64,000 bases of DNA from Pleurocapsa sp. FMAR1 (GTDB lineage: Bacteria; Cyanobacteriota; Cyanobacteriia; Cyanobacteriales; Xenococcaceae), in the NCBI RefSeq assembly GCF_963665995.1, contig NZ_OY762512.1:682001-746000 (forward strand), written 5' to 3'. Of the stretch, positions 55,943 to 64,000 are shown piece by piece. A model generated the notes under the pieces. It did no database searches. It saw only the letters and a list, made by a program, of their open reading frames with translations, and was not told the DNA's origin. Within the stretch, counting starts at the first letter, position 1. Each line of letters begins with the position of its first letter. A program made the position numbers and the translations under genes.

Positions 55943-56869
55943 TTAATATTTTACGAACATCATCAACCCACCTAAAATCAGAAACAAACCAATAGTAGAT
56001 ATGATATTGGGTATTGGTTTGCCTAAGAACACCATGCCACCAATTAAGGCAAACACAACCTCACTTGATTGGGTTGCATCAACGCCAGCTATTTGACTTG
56101 AATTAGAAGCCAGATTCCTGGCATATAAAAAAATACTGGTACCAATTATCCCTGAAAATAGAGCTACTAAAAGCGTATTCAATAGTTGAGAATAGCTGGG
56201 TAAGGGTGGCTGTGAAATTAGAATCAGAATTATCCACAGAGGGAAAGATCCCAAGGTTAACAGCATAACTTTATTGAAAACATTAGTTAAAAGAGGGGAG
56301 TCAATCTTAGGAACTCTTTTATGGCTTCCATGTTTTGCTTCCCAAACGAGTTGATTGCCTAACGGATAACAGAACGCTGCAATGATTACGGGAAATCCTC
56401 CAAGCACCAGCACTCGTAGATTAAATTCATCTATACGGGATAAATTGACCATACATACGCCAGCAAAGATAATTAATGCATAAATCCAGACTCTTTTGGG
56501 AAATGACCGACCAAACAACATCAGCACCAAGAGAGTAGCGACTGTGGTGAACTGGTACGTTGCAGCAATTACCCACCCTGGTGAAAAGTCGGCACTAAAA
56601 CAGATAAGTGCGTAAAATGCCCCAAATCCAATACTTCCGCTTAAAATCCAAAACTGCCAGTTTGACAAAAAAAGCTTGAGTACGTCTTTTATCCGATTAA
56701 TCCCACCCTGAACAAAAAGAATTACGACCAACATCAAAGCCATAAAAACATAGCGTAAGGATGCTGACCAAACCCAATGACCGCCAGACGAACTCATCAC
56801 TTCATTTAATAGGAAAGTCGAACTGAAAAATGCACTTGAGAATATACCCATCAAAATCAACTTCGACAT
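55943..56869 (-). CDS. Multidrug resistance efflux transporter family (EmrE/DMT-like)
   Basis: 308 residues, about ten membrane helices, starting LILMGIFSSAFFSSTFLLNEVMSSSGGHWVWSAS. It matches the PF13536-type DMT branch rather than EamA proper (compare the gene at 41.9 kb). Substrate unknown. Its start lies 3 bp after the stop of the upstream GNAT gene, so the two are probably an operon. Confidence 0.85.
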   Translation of the reverse strand: MSKLILMGIFSSAFFSSTFLLNEVMSSSGGHWVWSASLRYVFMALMLVVILFVQGGINRIKDVLKLFLSNWQFWILSGSIGFGAFYALICFSADFSPGWVIAATYQFTTVATLLVLMLFGRSFPKRVWIYALIIFAGVCMVNLSRIDEFNLRVLVLGGFPVIIAAFCYPLGNQLVWEAKHGSHKRVPKIDSPLLTNVFNKVMLLTLGSFPLWIILILISQPPLPSYSQLLNTLLVALFSGIIGTSIFLYARNLASNSSQIAGVDATQSSEVVFALIGGMVFLGKPIPNIISTIGLFLILGGLMMFVKY

Positions 56870-56871
56870 TT

Positions 56872-57333
56872 TTAATCAAGGTTTTTGGACATATAAACGC
56901 GATCATAACCGTTTTCGCGAACTCGTCTAATTTCACGATAGCCGATATGTGTATACAAACTGATATTCTCAGTCATCTTTTCGTGAGTGTAGAGCGTAAT
57001 CGTCTTGAATCCCAATTCTAGAGCTTTATTTTCGGCGGTTTCTAAAAGAATTTTGCCAATGCCTTTATTTTGATGATCTCGATGGACGGCAATGTTATCG
57101 AGAAGAAAAATTGAGTTGACTATCTTCAGGACAATCAAGCCGAATATGGAGTCTTGCTTTTCAGCTACATAGACGTAATCCATTTCGATGACTTCTTGAT
57201 AGTTTTCTAGCATTGGTGCAGGAGGTTTTCCTATTCTTTCGATATATGAGCAATAGGCATCGTGGATAAGGGTGGCGATCGCCTGGACATCGCCACCCTG
57301 TGCCCGTCGAATGTTAATAGTCATTGACAGCAT
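56872..57333 (-). CDS. GNAT-family N-acetyltransferase
   Basis: 153 residues. Acetyl-CoA loop HQNKGIGKILL after the IAVHRDH strand; the C-terminal ENISLYTHIGYREIRRVRENGYDRVYMSK is typical of small-molecule GNATs. Residues 1-3 may be extra; Met4 (MTINIRRAQ) is another start. Paired with an efflux transporter downstream, which would suit modification and export of a toxic amine, an inference only. Confidence 0.85.
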   Translation of the reverse strand: MLSMTINIRRAQGGDVQAIATLIHDAYCSYIERIGKPPAPMLENYQEVIEMDYVYVAEKQDSIFGLIVLKIVNSIFLLDNIAVHRDHQNKGIGKILLETAENKALELGFKTITLYTHEKMTENISLYTHIGYREIRRVRENGYDRVYMSKNLD

Positions 57334-57378
57334 ATTCTCTAAGAAAGTTTTATATCGTCAGATTGAAATTTGTGAATC

Positions 57379-58533
57379 CTATACGGCTACCTGCTGAAAA
57401 CGAGACAGCTTAAACAAGCTAGTGTCATGTTGAGTTTTTCCTTTTAAAGCTAATTCCGCCAGCATCTTACCCATTAGGGTGGTGAATTTAAAACCGTGTC
57501 CAGAAAAGCCCGCCCCAAATGCTATGTGGGGATAATTAGGATGGTTATCGACTACAAAATGTTTGTCAGGTGTGAGGGTATAAAGACAGCGACGAGTAGA
57601 AATTGTCTCCCCTGCTGCATCAGGAATATATTGACGGGAAAAGTTACGGATATATTCTACCCACTCTTCATCGGGAGTATAGTCTACCTCACTGGGATGA
57701 TCTACAGTTTGCCAGCCATAAAAGGTTGTTACTTTTACGCCAATGCTTTCATCTTCGTGGGGAATACCATAGGGCATTTCGCCGTATTCGCCATTCATGT
57801 GAGCAAAAAATACGGGAAAGTTTCCAGGCTTAAATTTTGCTGATTTTGGTTGGTAAAATCCTAGCTGACAGGGCATAATTTTTAGCGGTAGATTAATACC
57901 TTGTTCGGCTAACAAGGCTTTTGACCAACTACCTGCGGTGATTACGAGTCTTTCTGCTAGATATGTCTCGGTTTCGGTTTTTATTTCTACACGATCGCTA
58001 TGAGGAATAATCTTAATCACGGGAGTGCGATCGCAAACTGTCGCCCCATACTTTTGAGCCAAACGAACATGAGCCAGCACACAGCGAGAAGCTTTTAGCA
58101 ATCCCGTGTCCGCCTGAAACAAAGCTGCCATACCATCATCTAAATTAAACTGAGGAAAACGCCGATCAACTTCTTTTTTTTCTAAATATTCATAGTCCAA
58201 TCCCGCTCGATCCATACTTTGCTTTAGCTTTTGGAATGTTTCTTCACTGGGAAAGCCAAAATCTAAACCACCTGTCTTTACATAAAGCTGCTCTCCAGCC
58301 TCTTCTTGTAGGGCAAACCAAAGAGGATAAGCAGCCCGCATTAGCTCAATATAGATCGGATTGTCGTAGGTATAGCGAATTACCCGCGAGAAGCCATAAG
58401 AACTTCCTTGTTGGTGGTTGAGTTCAAATTGTTCGAGTAATAAAACTTTTTGTCCTGATTTAGCAAGATAGTAAGCAGCAGCACTACCTACCCCACCAGC
58501 ACCAAGAACGATCGCATCAAATTGTTGTACCAT
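57379..58533 (-). CDS. Monomeric sarcosine oxidase / N-methyl amino acid oxidase
   Basis: 384 residues. N-terminal FAD motif GAGGVGSAAAYYLAKSG (11-27) and Cys316 in RRCLYTLTPDKHF, the position of the covalent 8alpha-S-cysteinyl-FAD in monomeric sarcosine oxidase. Reaction: sarcosine + O2 + water to glycine, formaldehyde and H2O2. N-methyltryptophan oxidase (SolA) is the near alternative. The neighbouring betaine transporter, Rieske oxygenase and DMGDH-like genes favour sarcosine. Confidence 0.9.
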   Translation of the reverse strand: MVQQFDAIVLGAGGVGSAAAYYLAKSGQKVLLLEQFELNHQQGSSYGFSRVIRYTYDNPIYIELMRAAYPLWFALQEEAGEQLYVKTGGLDFGFPSEETFQKLKQSMDRAGLDYEYLEKKEVDRRFPQFNLDDGMAALFQADTGLLKASRCVLAHVRLAQKYGATVCDRTPVIKIIPHSDRVEIKTETETYLAERLVITAGSWSKALLAEQGINLPLKIMPCQLGFYQPKSAKFKPGNFPVFFAHMNGEYGEMPYGIPHEDESIGVKVTTFYGWQTVDHPSEVDYTPDEEWVEYIRNFSRQYIPDAAGETISTRRCLYTLTPDKHFVVDNHPNYPHIAFGAGFSGHGFKFTTLMGKMLAELALKGKTQHDTSLFKLSRFQQVAV

Positions 58534-58592
58534 TACGAATCAATAATTTACAGTATTTATTATAATTATTTTTTTGAGTCACTCATAAATAG

Positions 58593-59309
58593 CTATTTGC
58601 TGCTACGACCAGCAAAGGCAGTCATCATACCTAGCCCAATAAATGCACCACCGCTCATATAACGTCCGAGTTGGCGAAATCCCTTTGCCCGTGCCAATGT
58701 TGGGGCAATAGAACCCGCAGTTAACGCATATACAGTATCGGTTGTTGCTGCTATAGCGACGAATAACGCACCAAGCATCACGCTTTGCAGCATGGGCGTT
58801 GTTGTTTCCATAAATTGAGGCAGAAAAGCAGCAAAAAAAATAGCTGTTTTGGGATTAAGTAAGGCAACAATAAAACCATCTCGAAAAATCCTCCAGGGTT
58901 GAGCAGAATTGAGTTTTTTCCTTACTTCCGACTCAGGCAATAAGCCTGACGGACAGGGCGTTAGCCCAGATCGTCGTCTTACGACGACTGGCGATGCTTC
59001 CGCATCGCGTGCTTCGCTACGCAATACTTGAATCCCAAGATAAACTAGATACAAAGCTCCTGCATACTTAACTATCGTGAACGCAACCGAAGACACAGCA
59101 AATACAGCAGCGAGTCCCACCGATGCACCGATAGCATTGCCAAGGTTGCCCAACGCCACCCCTGCAACTGAAGCCAGTCCTGAACGCCTACCTTGAGCTA
59201 GGCTGCGAGTGACAATATAGAAAACGCCTGGTCCAGGAGTTACAGCCAGAACGAAGCTTGCAGCCAAAAAAGTTGTAAGTAATGACCAAGGCGGTAAAAG
59301 TTCATTCAT
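58593..59309 (-). CDS. LysE/RhtB-family amino acid exporter with a repeat insert
   Basis: 238 residues, six membrane helices: TPGPGVFYIVTRSLAQGRRSGLASVAGVALGN is the family signature, and FRDGFIVALLNPKTAIFFAAFLPQF the second. Between them, about residues 94-128 (RSEARDAEASPVVVRRRSGL...) is a hydrophilic stretch encoded by a hairpin-rich repeat absent from normal family members. It lies in the cytoplasmic loop where insertion may be tolerated. It sits 15 bp downstream of the BCCT gene. Confidence 0.88.
   Translation of the reverse strand: MNELLPPWSLLTTFLAASFVLAVTPGPGVFYIVTRSLAQGRRSGLASVAGVALGNLGNAIGASVGLAAVFAVSSVAFTIVKYAGALYLVYLGIQVLRSEARDAEASPVVVRRRSGLTPCPSGLLPESEVRKKLNSAQPWRIFRDGFIVALLNPKTAIFFAAFLPQFMETTTPMLQSVMLGALFVAIAATTDTVYALTAGSIAPTLARAKGFRQLGRYMSGGAFIGLGMMTAFAGRSSK
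58925..59030. repeat. Hairpin-rich repeat in frame in the LysE gene
   Basis: Three small perfect hairpins in a row: TCAGGC-AATAA-GCCTGA, TCGTCGT-CTT-ACGACGA and GCGATGC-TTCC-GCATCGC, with CGTGCTTCGCTACG after. GC content and structure differ from the flanking gene. Confidence 0.85.
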
Positions 59310-59324
59310 TAGACTTTTGACTTC

Positions 59325-60959
59325 TTACTTATTCACAACCAGACTCTTTTTCATCTCAGTTGCTTGTAACTCTTCCGCCTCAAGCATCGCCATTTCTTCA
59401 TTCAGCCCACGATAAAGACTAAAACACATTACCAAAAGCACGACCGCAAAAGGTAAACCTGTAGTAATAGAAGCAGTTTGTAGAGCCTGCAAGCCACCGC
59501 CTAAAAGCAAAGCTGCTGCTACTACCCCTTCGGTAACTGCCCAAAATACTCTTTGAGGAGTAGGAGAATCTAATTTCCCTCCAGAGGTTATGCTATCTAC
59601 CACTAACGAGCCTGAGTCGGAAGAGGTAACAAAAAATACGGTTACTAAGATAATGCCAATAAAAGAAGTGATCGCGGTTAGAGGCAACTGCTGTAACATC
59701 ACAAACAGGGCAGTTGCTACATTATCTTCAACCGCTTGGGTAATTGCTGTCCCTGGTTGATTCAGTTCTAAAAACAGTGCCGTACCGCCAAAAGTAGACA
59801 TCCATAAAAAAGTCAGTAAAGAAGGTAGCAGTAAAACTCCTAAGACAAACTCCCGTATAGTTCTACCCTTAGAGATGCGAGCGATAAAAATACCAACAAA
59901 AGGCGACCAAGATACCCACCAACCCCAGTAAAATACTGTCCAGCTATTTTGCCAGTCGGTTTGCTCAAAAGTCTCCGTCCAAAGGCTAAGAGTCGGCAGC
60001 GAGGCAATATAATAACCAAGGGTTTGCACAAATGAGCCGAGAATGAATAATGTTGGTCCAGCTATCAGTACAAACGCCATAAATAAACCAGCTAGCAACA
60101 TATTCAGTTCGCTCAAACGGCGCACGCCACTATCCAAGCCAGATACTACCGAGGCGGTGGCAAAACCCGTAATAATTGCAATTAAAGCAACTTGAACTGA
60201 TGTATTGTCTGCCAGTCCGAACAAGAAATTTAGTCCTGCGTTAACCTGCTGTACGCCCAAACCCAAAGAAGTGGCTAACCCAAACAAAGTTGATGCTACC
60301 GCTAAAATATCAACTACGTTACCCCACCAACCATAAATGCGATCGCCCAACAGGGGATAAAATACAGAACGAATAGTTAGGGGTAATCCGCGATTATAGG
60401 CAAAGAAAGCCAAAGCCAGACCAACAAGCGCATATACTCCCCAGGCATGAAGTCCCCAGTGAAAAAAGGTAATCCCCAACGCTTCCTGGGCCGCTGCTGC
60501 CGTATCGGGCTTTACTCCACCAATCGGCGGAGTCTGAAAGTGAAAAACTGGTTCGGCAACGCTCCAAAACATCAGTCCAATTCCCATCCCTGCGCTAATT
60601 AGCATGGCAATCCAGGCAAAGGTGGGAAACTCTGGGCGAGCATCTTGTCCTCCAAGGCGGATTTTGCCAAACCGACTAAATGCCAGAATAACAACTACGC
60701 TTAGGTAGATACTAACCACCAAAATCATAAACCAACCCATTGCATTAGCAATAAAGGTTTGTAAGCTGCTAAAGGCTGCTTCTGCTGGTTTTTGAAAAAT
60801 AAGAGTTACCAATACAAAAAGTAGAATTAGTCCCGCCGAAACAAAGAATACTTCTGGGTGAATATCAAATCCCCATTTTTGTAGATTCCTATCTCCAGGA
60901 ACTCGCTTTGAAGAATTAGGGCTAGAACTTTCTCTCGAACGAGGCTCTTTTCCATTCAT
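59325..60959 (-). CDS. BCCT-family betaine/choline/carnitine transporter
   Basis: 544 residues, twelve membrane helices. BCCT signatures include SAGMGIGLMFWSVAEPVFHF (glycine-rich helix 3) and the Trp-rich WGWWVSWSPFVGIFIARISKGRTIREF segment of helix 8. It couples Na+ or H+ to uptake of trimethylammonium compounds. No long C-terminal osmosensing tail. Head of a probable BCCT-LysE-sarcosine oxidase operon, divergent from the Rieske gene. Confidence 0.92.
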   Translation of the reverse strand: MNGKEPRSRESSSPNSSKRVPGDRNLQKWGFDIHPEVFFVSAGLILLFVLVTLIFQKPAEAAFSSLQTFIANAMGWFMILVVSIYLSVVVILAFSRFGKIRLGGQDARPEFPTFAWIAMLISAGMGIGLMFWSVAEPVFHFQTPPIGGVKPDTAAAAQEALGITFFHWGLHAWGVYALVGLALAFFAYNRGLPLTIRSVFYPLLGDRIYGWWGNVVDILAVASTLFGLATSLGLGVQQVNAGLNFLFGLADNTSVQVALIAIITGFATASVVSGLDSGVRRLSELNMLLAGLFMAFVLIAGPTLFILGSFVQTLGYYIASLPTLSLWTETFEQTDWQNSWTVFYWGWWVSWSPFVGIFIARISKGRTIREFVLGVLLLPSLLTFLWMSTFGGTALFLELNQPGTAITQAVEDNVATALFVMLQQLPLTAITSFIGIILVTVFFVTSSDSGSLVVDSITSGGKLDSPTPQRVFWAVTEGVVAAALLLGGGLQALQTASITTGLPFAVVLLVMCFSLYRGLNEEMAMLEAEELQATEMKKSLVVNK

Positions 60960-61620
60960 AATTTTTTCTCCTTAAACAAGGTGTTATAAGCACAAAGTTT
61001 GAATAGCTATAAATTAAGCAATATATTTAAAATTCATTTTGGTAAGGTAAGATACTTTTTATTTTTTAGTTATTTTGTCAATAATAGTTGGTTGTTACTT
61101 ATGTTTTTACAACTTAGTGGTTCAAATATTTAGTTAGATATTACTTTGATATTAATCGCCAAAATAAGCCATGAGTTTATGAGTACTCAAATCGCTCATT
61201 AAATTAAACATGATGCTCTTGGGTAATAAACTCAAGATCTCCTGACATATGCCATCAGCACAGTTTGTAGTTTTTTGAATCTAAATACTTTAACTTGAAT
61301 AAAAAGCTTGGTATTTCAGAATCAGAGTTTTGTATCATCTATTCTTTTTACGCCTAATGCAATTTTAAAACTGTAAAAAAGCTCACATTTTTACAATAAA
61401 AAACAAAAGCCGAATTTTGGTTTTTACACTTGTAATTACAAGTTAAATTGGTTAAGCTAATTTTACGTTACGTTTGCTGAGTTGGGTTTATAGTTTTATA
61501 CCCAACGGCAACTATCGAGCTGTTCTTTAGTTACTTAAAGACGGCTTACGTGCGAATTTTATTAGTGAGATAATCACTGTTTAAGCATATTTATAATTTT
61601 TGCCTGTGACGAGGTAAGTC
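60960..61620. promoter_or_regulatory. Divergent regulatory region of the betaine cluster
   Basis: 661 bp with no gene. It carries the promoters of the BCCT operon and of the Rieske gene. A 16-bp perfect palindrome lies at 61428-61443, and an ACGCCTAATG segment at about 61350 resembles the end of the 42800-43587 element. Confidence 0.6.
61428..61443. promoter_or_regulatory. 16-bp perfect palindrome, possible operator
   Basis: ACTTGTAATTACAAGT. The form TTGTAATTACAA is like GntR-type operators. Its position, about 180 bp upstream of the Rieske gene in the divergent gap, suits a regulator of the betaine genes. Confidence 0.45.
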
Positions 61621-62808
61621 ATGACCGAGAAAGTGTTGGCGCGTCTGAGCGATGACCAAAATTCAAATAGCAACAAAATTGAACGAGCGATCGCAACTTT
61701 AGATAATTCTACGGCTGATGCTGTTGGCTTACCTGCTATGGCATATACCAGTGAGGATTTTTTAGATCGAGAACGACGTACTGTATTTACTAATCATTGG
61801 GTTTGCGTTGGTATAGGTTCAGATTTGCCAAATTTTGGGGATTTAGTTCCCGTAGAGGTGGCGGGGATGCCCATAATGCTGGTGCGCGATCGCTCTAGTA
61901 AAATCCGCGCTTTTCACAATATTTGTTCTCATCGAGGCTTACAGTTAGTTACTCAACCCTGTCAGCAACAAAAGCTAATCCGCTGTCCCTATCATTCTTG
62001 GTCATACGCTTTAGACGGCGAACTCAAATCCACGCCTCACTTTGGCGGTTACTGGCAGGATACCTATGAAGGATTTGATCGCGCTAGTAAAAATTTACAG
62101 TCTATCAAATGTGAACAGTGGCTTGACCTGATTTTTATTAATTTGGTTGGCAATGCACCACCGTTAGAAGATTATCTACAACCAGTTATAGAAAGATGGT
62201 CGGATTACGATCTTAGCTTACTCTCTCATGGGCGAGATCTCAGTTTTGAGTTCGATGCCAACTGGAAACTAGCAGTAGAGAACTTTTCGGAGAGCTACCA
62301 TTTACCTTGGGTTCATCCTCAGCTAAATAATTGTTCGCGGATGGAAGATCATTTTGGTTTTGAGGTAGGAGAGAATCATGTCGGTCAGGGTAGTAAGCTT
62401 TATCGCATCGGTGCGATGGGCGATCTAACTCTACCTGTATTTCCGAATTTACCAGAAAGTCGAGAAACCGTAGCCGAGTATATTTCTGTCTTTCCCAATC
62501 TAATGCTGGGCATTCACCCCGACTACTTTTTGGCTTTGACTGTTAATCCTCTCAGTCCCACTCGTTCGGTAGAGAGAATGTCATTTTATTTCATCGGCGA
62601 CGGGGCAACGAGTATCGAATATGAAGCTTTGCGCCAGATTCCCATTGACCTTTGGAAAATTACTAACGAAGAAGATTTAGAAACCATCGAAAGGCTGCAA
62701 AAAGGTAGAAAATCACCTGCTTTTGATGGTGGTTGCTTTTCACCTGCTTTGGAAACTACCGTTCATCAATTTCAACGTCTGGTCGCCAAGGCGATCGCAA
62801 ACAAGTAG
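61621..62808 (+). CDS. Rieske-type oxygenase alpha subunit, glycine betaine monooxygenase-like (GbcA)
   Basis: 395 residues. Rieske 2Fe-2S ligands Cys102, His104, Cys122 and His125 (CSHRG...CPYHSW); mononuclear iron site His227 and His232 in ENFSESYHLPWVHPQ. This set matches the group including GbcA, carnitine and choline monooxygenases. With BCCT, DMGDH-like and sarcosine oxidase genes beside it, betaine demethylation to dimethylglycine is the best guess. A reductase partner (GbcB-like) is not seen in the window. The stop codon lies in a small repeat. Confidence 0.88.
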   Translation: MTEKVLARLSDDQNSNSNKIERAIATLDNSTADAVGLPAMAYTSEDFLDRERRTVFTNHWVCVGIGSDLPNFGDLVPVEVAGMPIMLVRDRSSKIRAFHNICSHRGLQLVTQPCQQQKLIRCPYHSWSYALDGELKSTPHFGGYWQDTYEGFDRASKNLQSIKCEQWLDLIFINLVGNAPPLEDYLQPVIERWSDYDLSLLSHGRDLSFEFDANWKLAVENFSESYHLPWVHPQLNNCSRMEDHFGFEVGENHVGQGSKLYRIGAMGDLTLPVFPNLPESRETVAEYISVFPNLMLGIHPDYFLALTVNPLSPTRSVERMSFYFIGDGATSIEYEALRQIPIDLWKITNEEDLETIERLQKGRKSPAFDGGCFSPALETTVHQFQRLVAKAIANK

Positions 62809-62888
62809 GGGCGATTCGTGAAGCAGCGCGATCTTGTTGGTTTCCAACAAAGAGCGACTGCTGAACCCAAAGGGCGAATCGCCCCTAC
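62805..62888. mobile_element. MITE-like repeat, GTAGGGGCGATTCG ends
   Basis: Perfect 14-bp terminal repeats GTAGGGGCGATTCG / CGAATCGCCCCTAC, an inner TTGTTGG-TTT-CCAACAA hairpin, and the GAAGCAGCGCG / GAGCGACTGCT modules also seen in the helicase insert. It provides the TAG stop of the Rieske gene. Same family as 26240-26313. Confidence 0.85.
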
Positions 62889-62911
62889 CCTAAATTCTAA
62901 TTTAACAACAA

Positions 62912-64000
62912 TGGAAAATACGGCAAAACTGGTAATTATCGGTGCGGGAATAGTTGGCTGTAGTACTGCTTACCATTTGGCAAAGCTAGGCTGGCGCGAT
63001 ATTGTAGTTATCGATCGCGGTTCTCTATTTGCTACTGGCGGTTCTACTTCCCATGCCCCTGGTTTAGTTTTTCAGACCAACTCTTCTCAAACCATGACCC
63101 GACTGGCAAAATACACCGTAGAACTTTACAGTCAGCTTGAAAGTAGTGAAGGTTCGGCTTTTTATGGGGTAGGTAGTGTAGAAGTGGCTTATACCGAAGC
63201 CCGTTGGCAGGAACTAAAGCGCAAGCTAGGATGGGCAAAATCCTGGGGAATTGAAGGGGCAATGCTTACTCCCGAACAGGCAAAAGAAAAAATACCTCTC
63301 CTCGATGAAACTAAAATACTCGGTGCTTATTATGTTCCTACAGACGGTATTGCTAAAGCGGTAAGGGCAGCAGAGGCACTAGCCAACTTTGCCATAAACT
63401 CCAGTGCAGCTAAGTTTTATGGCAATACTCAGGTATTAGATATTGAAGTAGAACAGGGACAGGTAAAATCTGTAATCACTAACAAAGGTAATATTGCTAC
63501 CGATAAAGTTGTCGTTTGTGCTGGCATCTGGGGTTCTCTCATTGGCGAGATGGTAGGAGAAGTAATTCCTCTAGTTCCCGTACAGCATCAATATGTTAAA
63601 ACTTCCCCACTATCAGAATTAGCAGGGGAAACTCGTGAAGTGGTGCAGCCGATCCTGCGCCATCAAGATCGGTCGATGTATTTTCGTCAACATTCCGACT
63701 GTTATGGCATTGGCTCTTATCAACACGAACCTTTATTGGTAGACCCCAAAGATATTCTGACTCACAAAGATTCACCGATGATGCCTTCTGTAAAGCAATT
63801 TACCGAGTCACATTTTCAAGCAGCATGGCAATCTACAGTAGAACTGCTGCCAAGTTTGGCACAGACGGAGTTGCCTTATAAAATAAACGGCATGATGTCT
63901 TTTACCCCCGATAGCTTCCCGATAATCGGCGAATCTTCTCAAGTCAGAGGCTTTTGGGTCGCAGAAGCAGTTTGGGTAACTCATGGTGGTGGCGTAGGTA
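62912..64000 (+). CDS. DMGDH/sarcosine dehydrogenase-like FAD oxidoreductase (partial)
   Basis: 363 codons, open to the end of the window. FAD motif IIGAGIVGCSTAYHLAKLG (about 9-27) and His48 in GGSTSHAPG, the position of covalently bound FAD in dimethylglycine and sarcosine dehydrogenases; then MMSFTPDSFPIIGES near the window end. A full member would be ~800 residues with a folate-binding GcvT-like C-terminal half, outside this window. Expected reaction: dimethylglycine to sarcosine. It lies 103 bp after the Rieske gene, same strand. Confidence 0.88.

Overview
The window is cyanobacterial chromosome. It carries cytochrome b6f genes (petC, petA), the whole allophycocyanin core set (apcE, apcA, apcB, apcC) and PAM68, plus many copies of the octamer GCGATCGC (HIP1), which is typical of cyanobacteria. 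The AT-rich background, the many small palindromic repeats and the ApcE with three linker repeats would suit a Pleurocapsales-like genome, but that placement is an inference.

Layout. 1-8.6 kb: photosynthesis block (DUF3067, petC-petA, then apcE-apcA-apcB-apcC) with two clear intrinsic terminators. 8.7-29.7 kb: mostly housekeeping genes (SEDS/FtsW, a large tandem kinase-like TPR protein, YchF, an OmpR-type regulator, basic amino acid decarboxylase, CbiT, PAM68, rpsO, an SLC12-type transporter, a UvrD/AddA-like helicase-nuclease). A glycosyltransferase locus at 14.2-15.0 kb is broken at a small inverted-repeat element. 29.7-42 kb: accessory region with an RTX-type repeat protein, a decayed DUF6262 gene, a MocR/PNPOx pair, two metG fragments, DUF2264, MOSC, ferredoxin, Uma2 and an orphan DNA-phosphorothioation-associated protein 4. 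42-49 kb: GC-rich hairpin repeats around an SDR gene, folE and pyrB, then a ParA remnant with a ribbon-helix-helix gene. 49-64 kb: GH116 glycosidase, pentapeptide lipoprotein, an OHCU decarboxylase (UraD) operon under a GntR regulator, a broken hicA with intact hicB, and a divergent cluster for glycine betaine breakdown (monomeric sarcosine oxidase, LysE, BCCT transporter / Rieske oxygenase, DMGDH-like oxidoreductase running off the end).

The strongest unexplained signal is a family of seven 26-bp sites, TGTGTCA-N12-TGACACA with variants, confined within this window to 33.4-41.7 kb. The spacer is exactly 12 bp in every copy. Two single genes (MOSC; phosphorothioation protein 4) are each flanked by a pair of sites. 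A duplicated locus shows one site as an apparent hybrid of the two that flank MOSC, as if the cassette had been excised or inserted by exchange inside the site. An operator family for a dimeric regulator is the main alternative.

Other points of interest: a protein with two kinase domains that both lack key catalytic residues; three different proteins whose reading frames have absorbed small repeats in frame; and several MITE-like elements, two of which supply the stop codons of the genes beside them. No rRNA, tRNA or CRISPR array was recognised.
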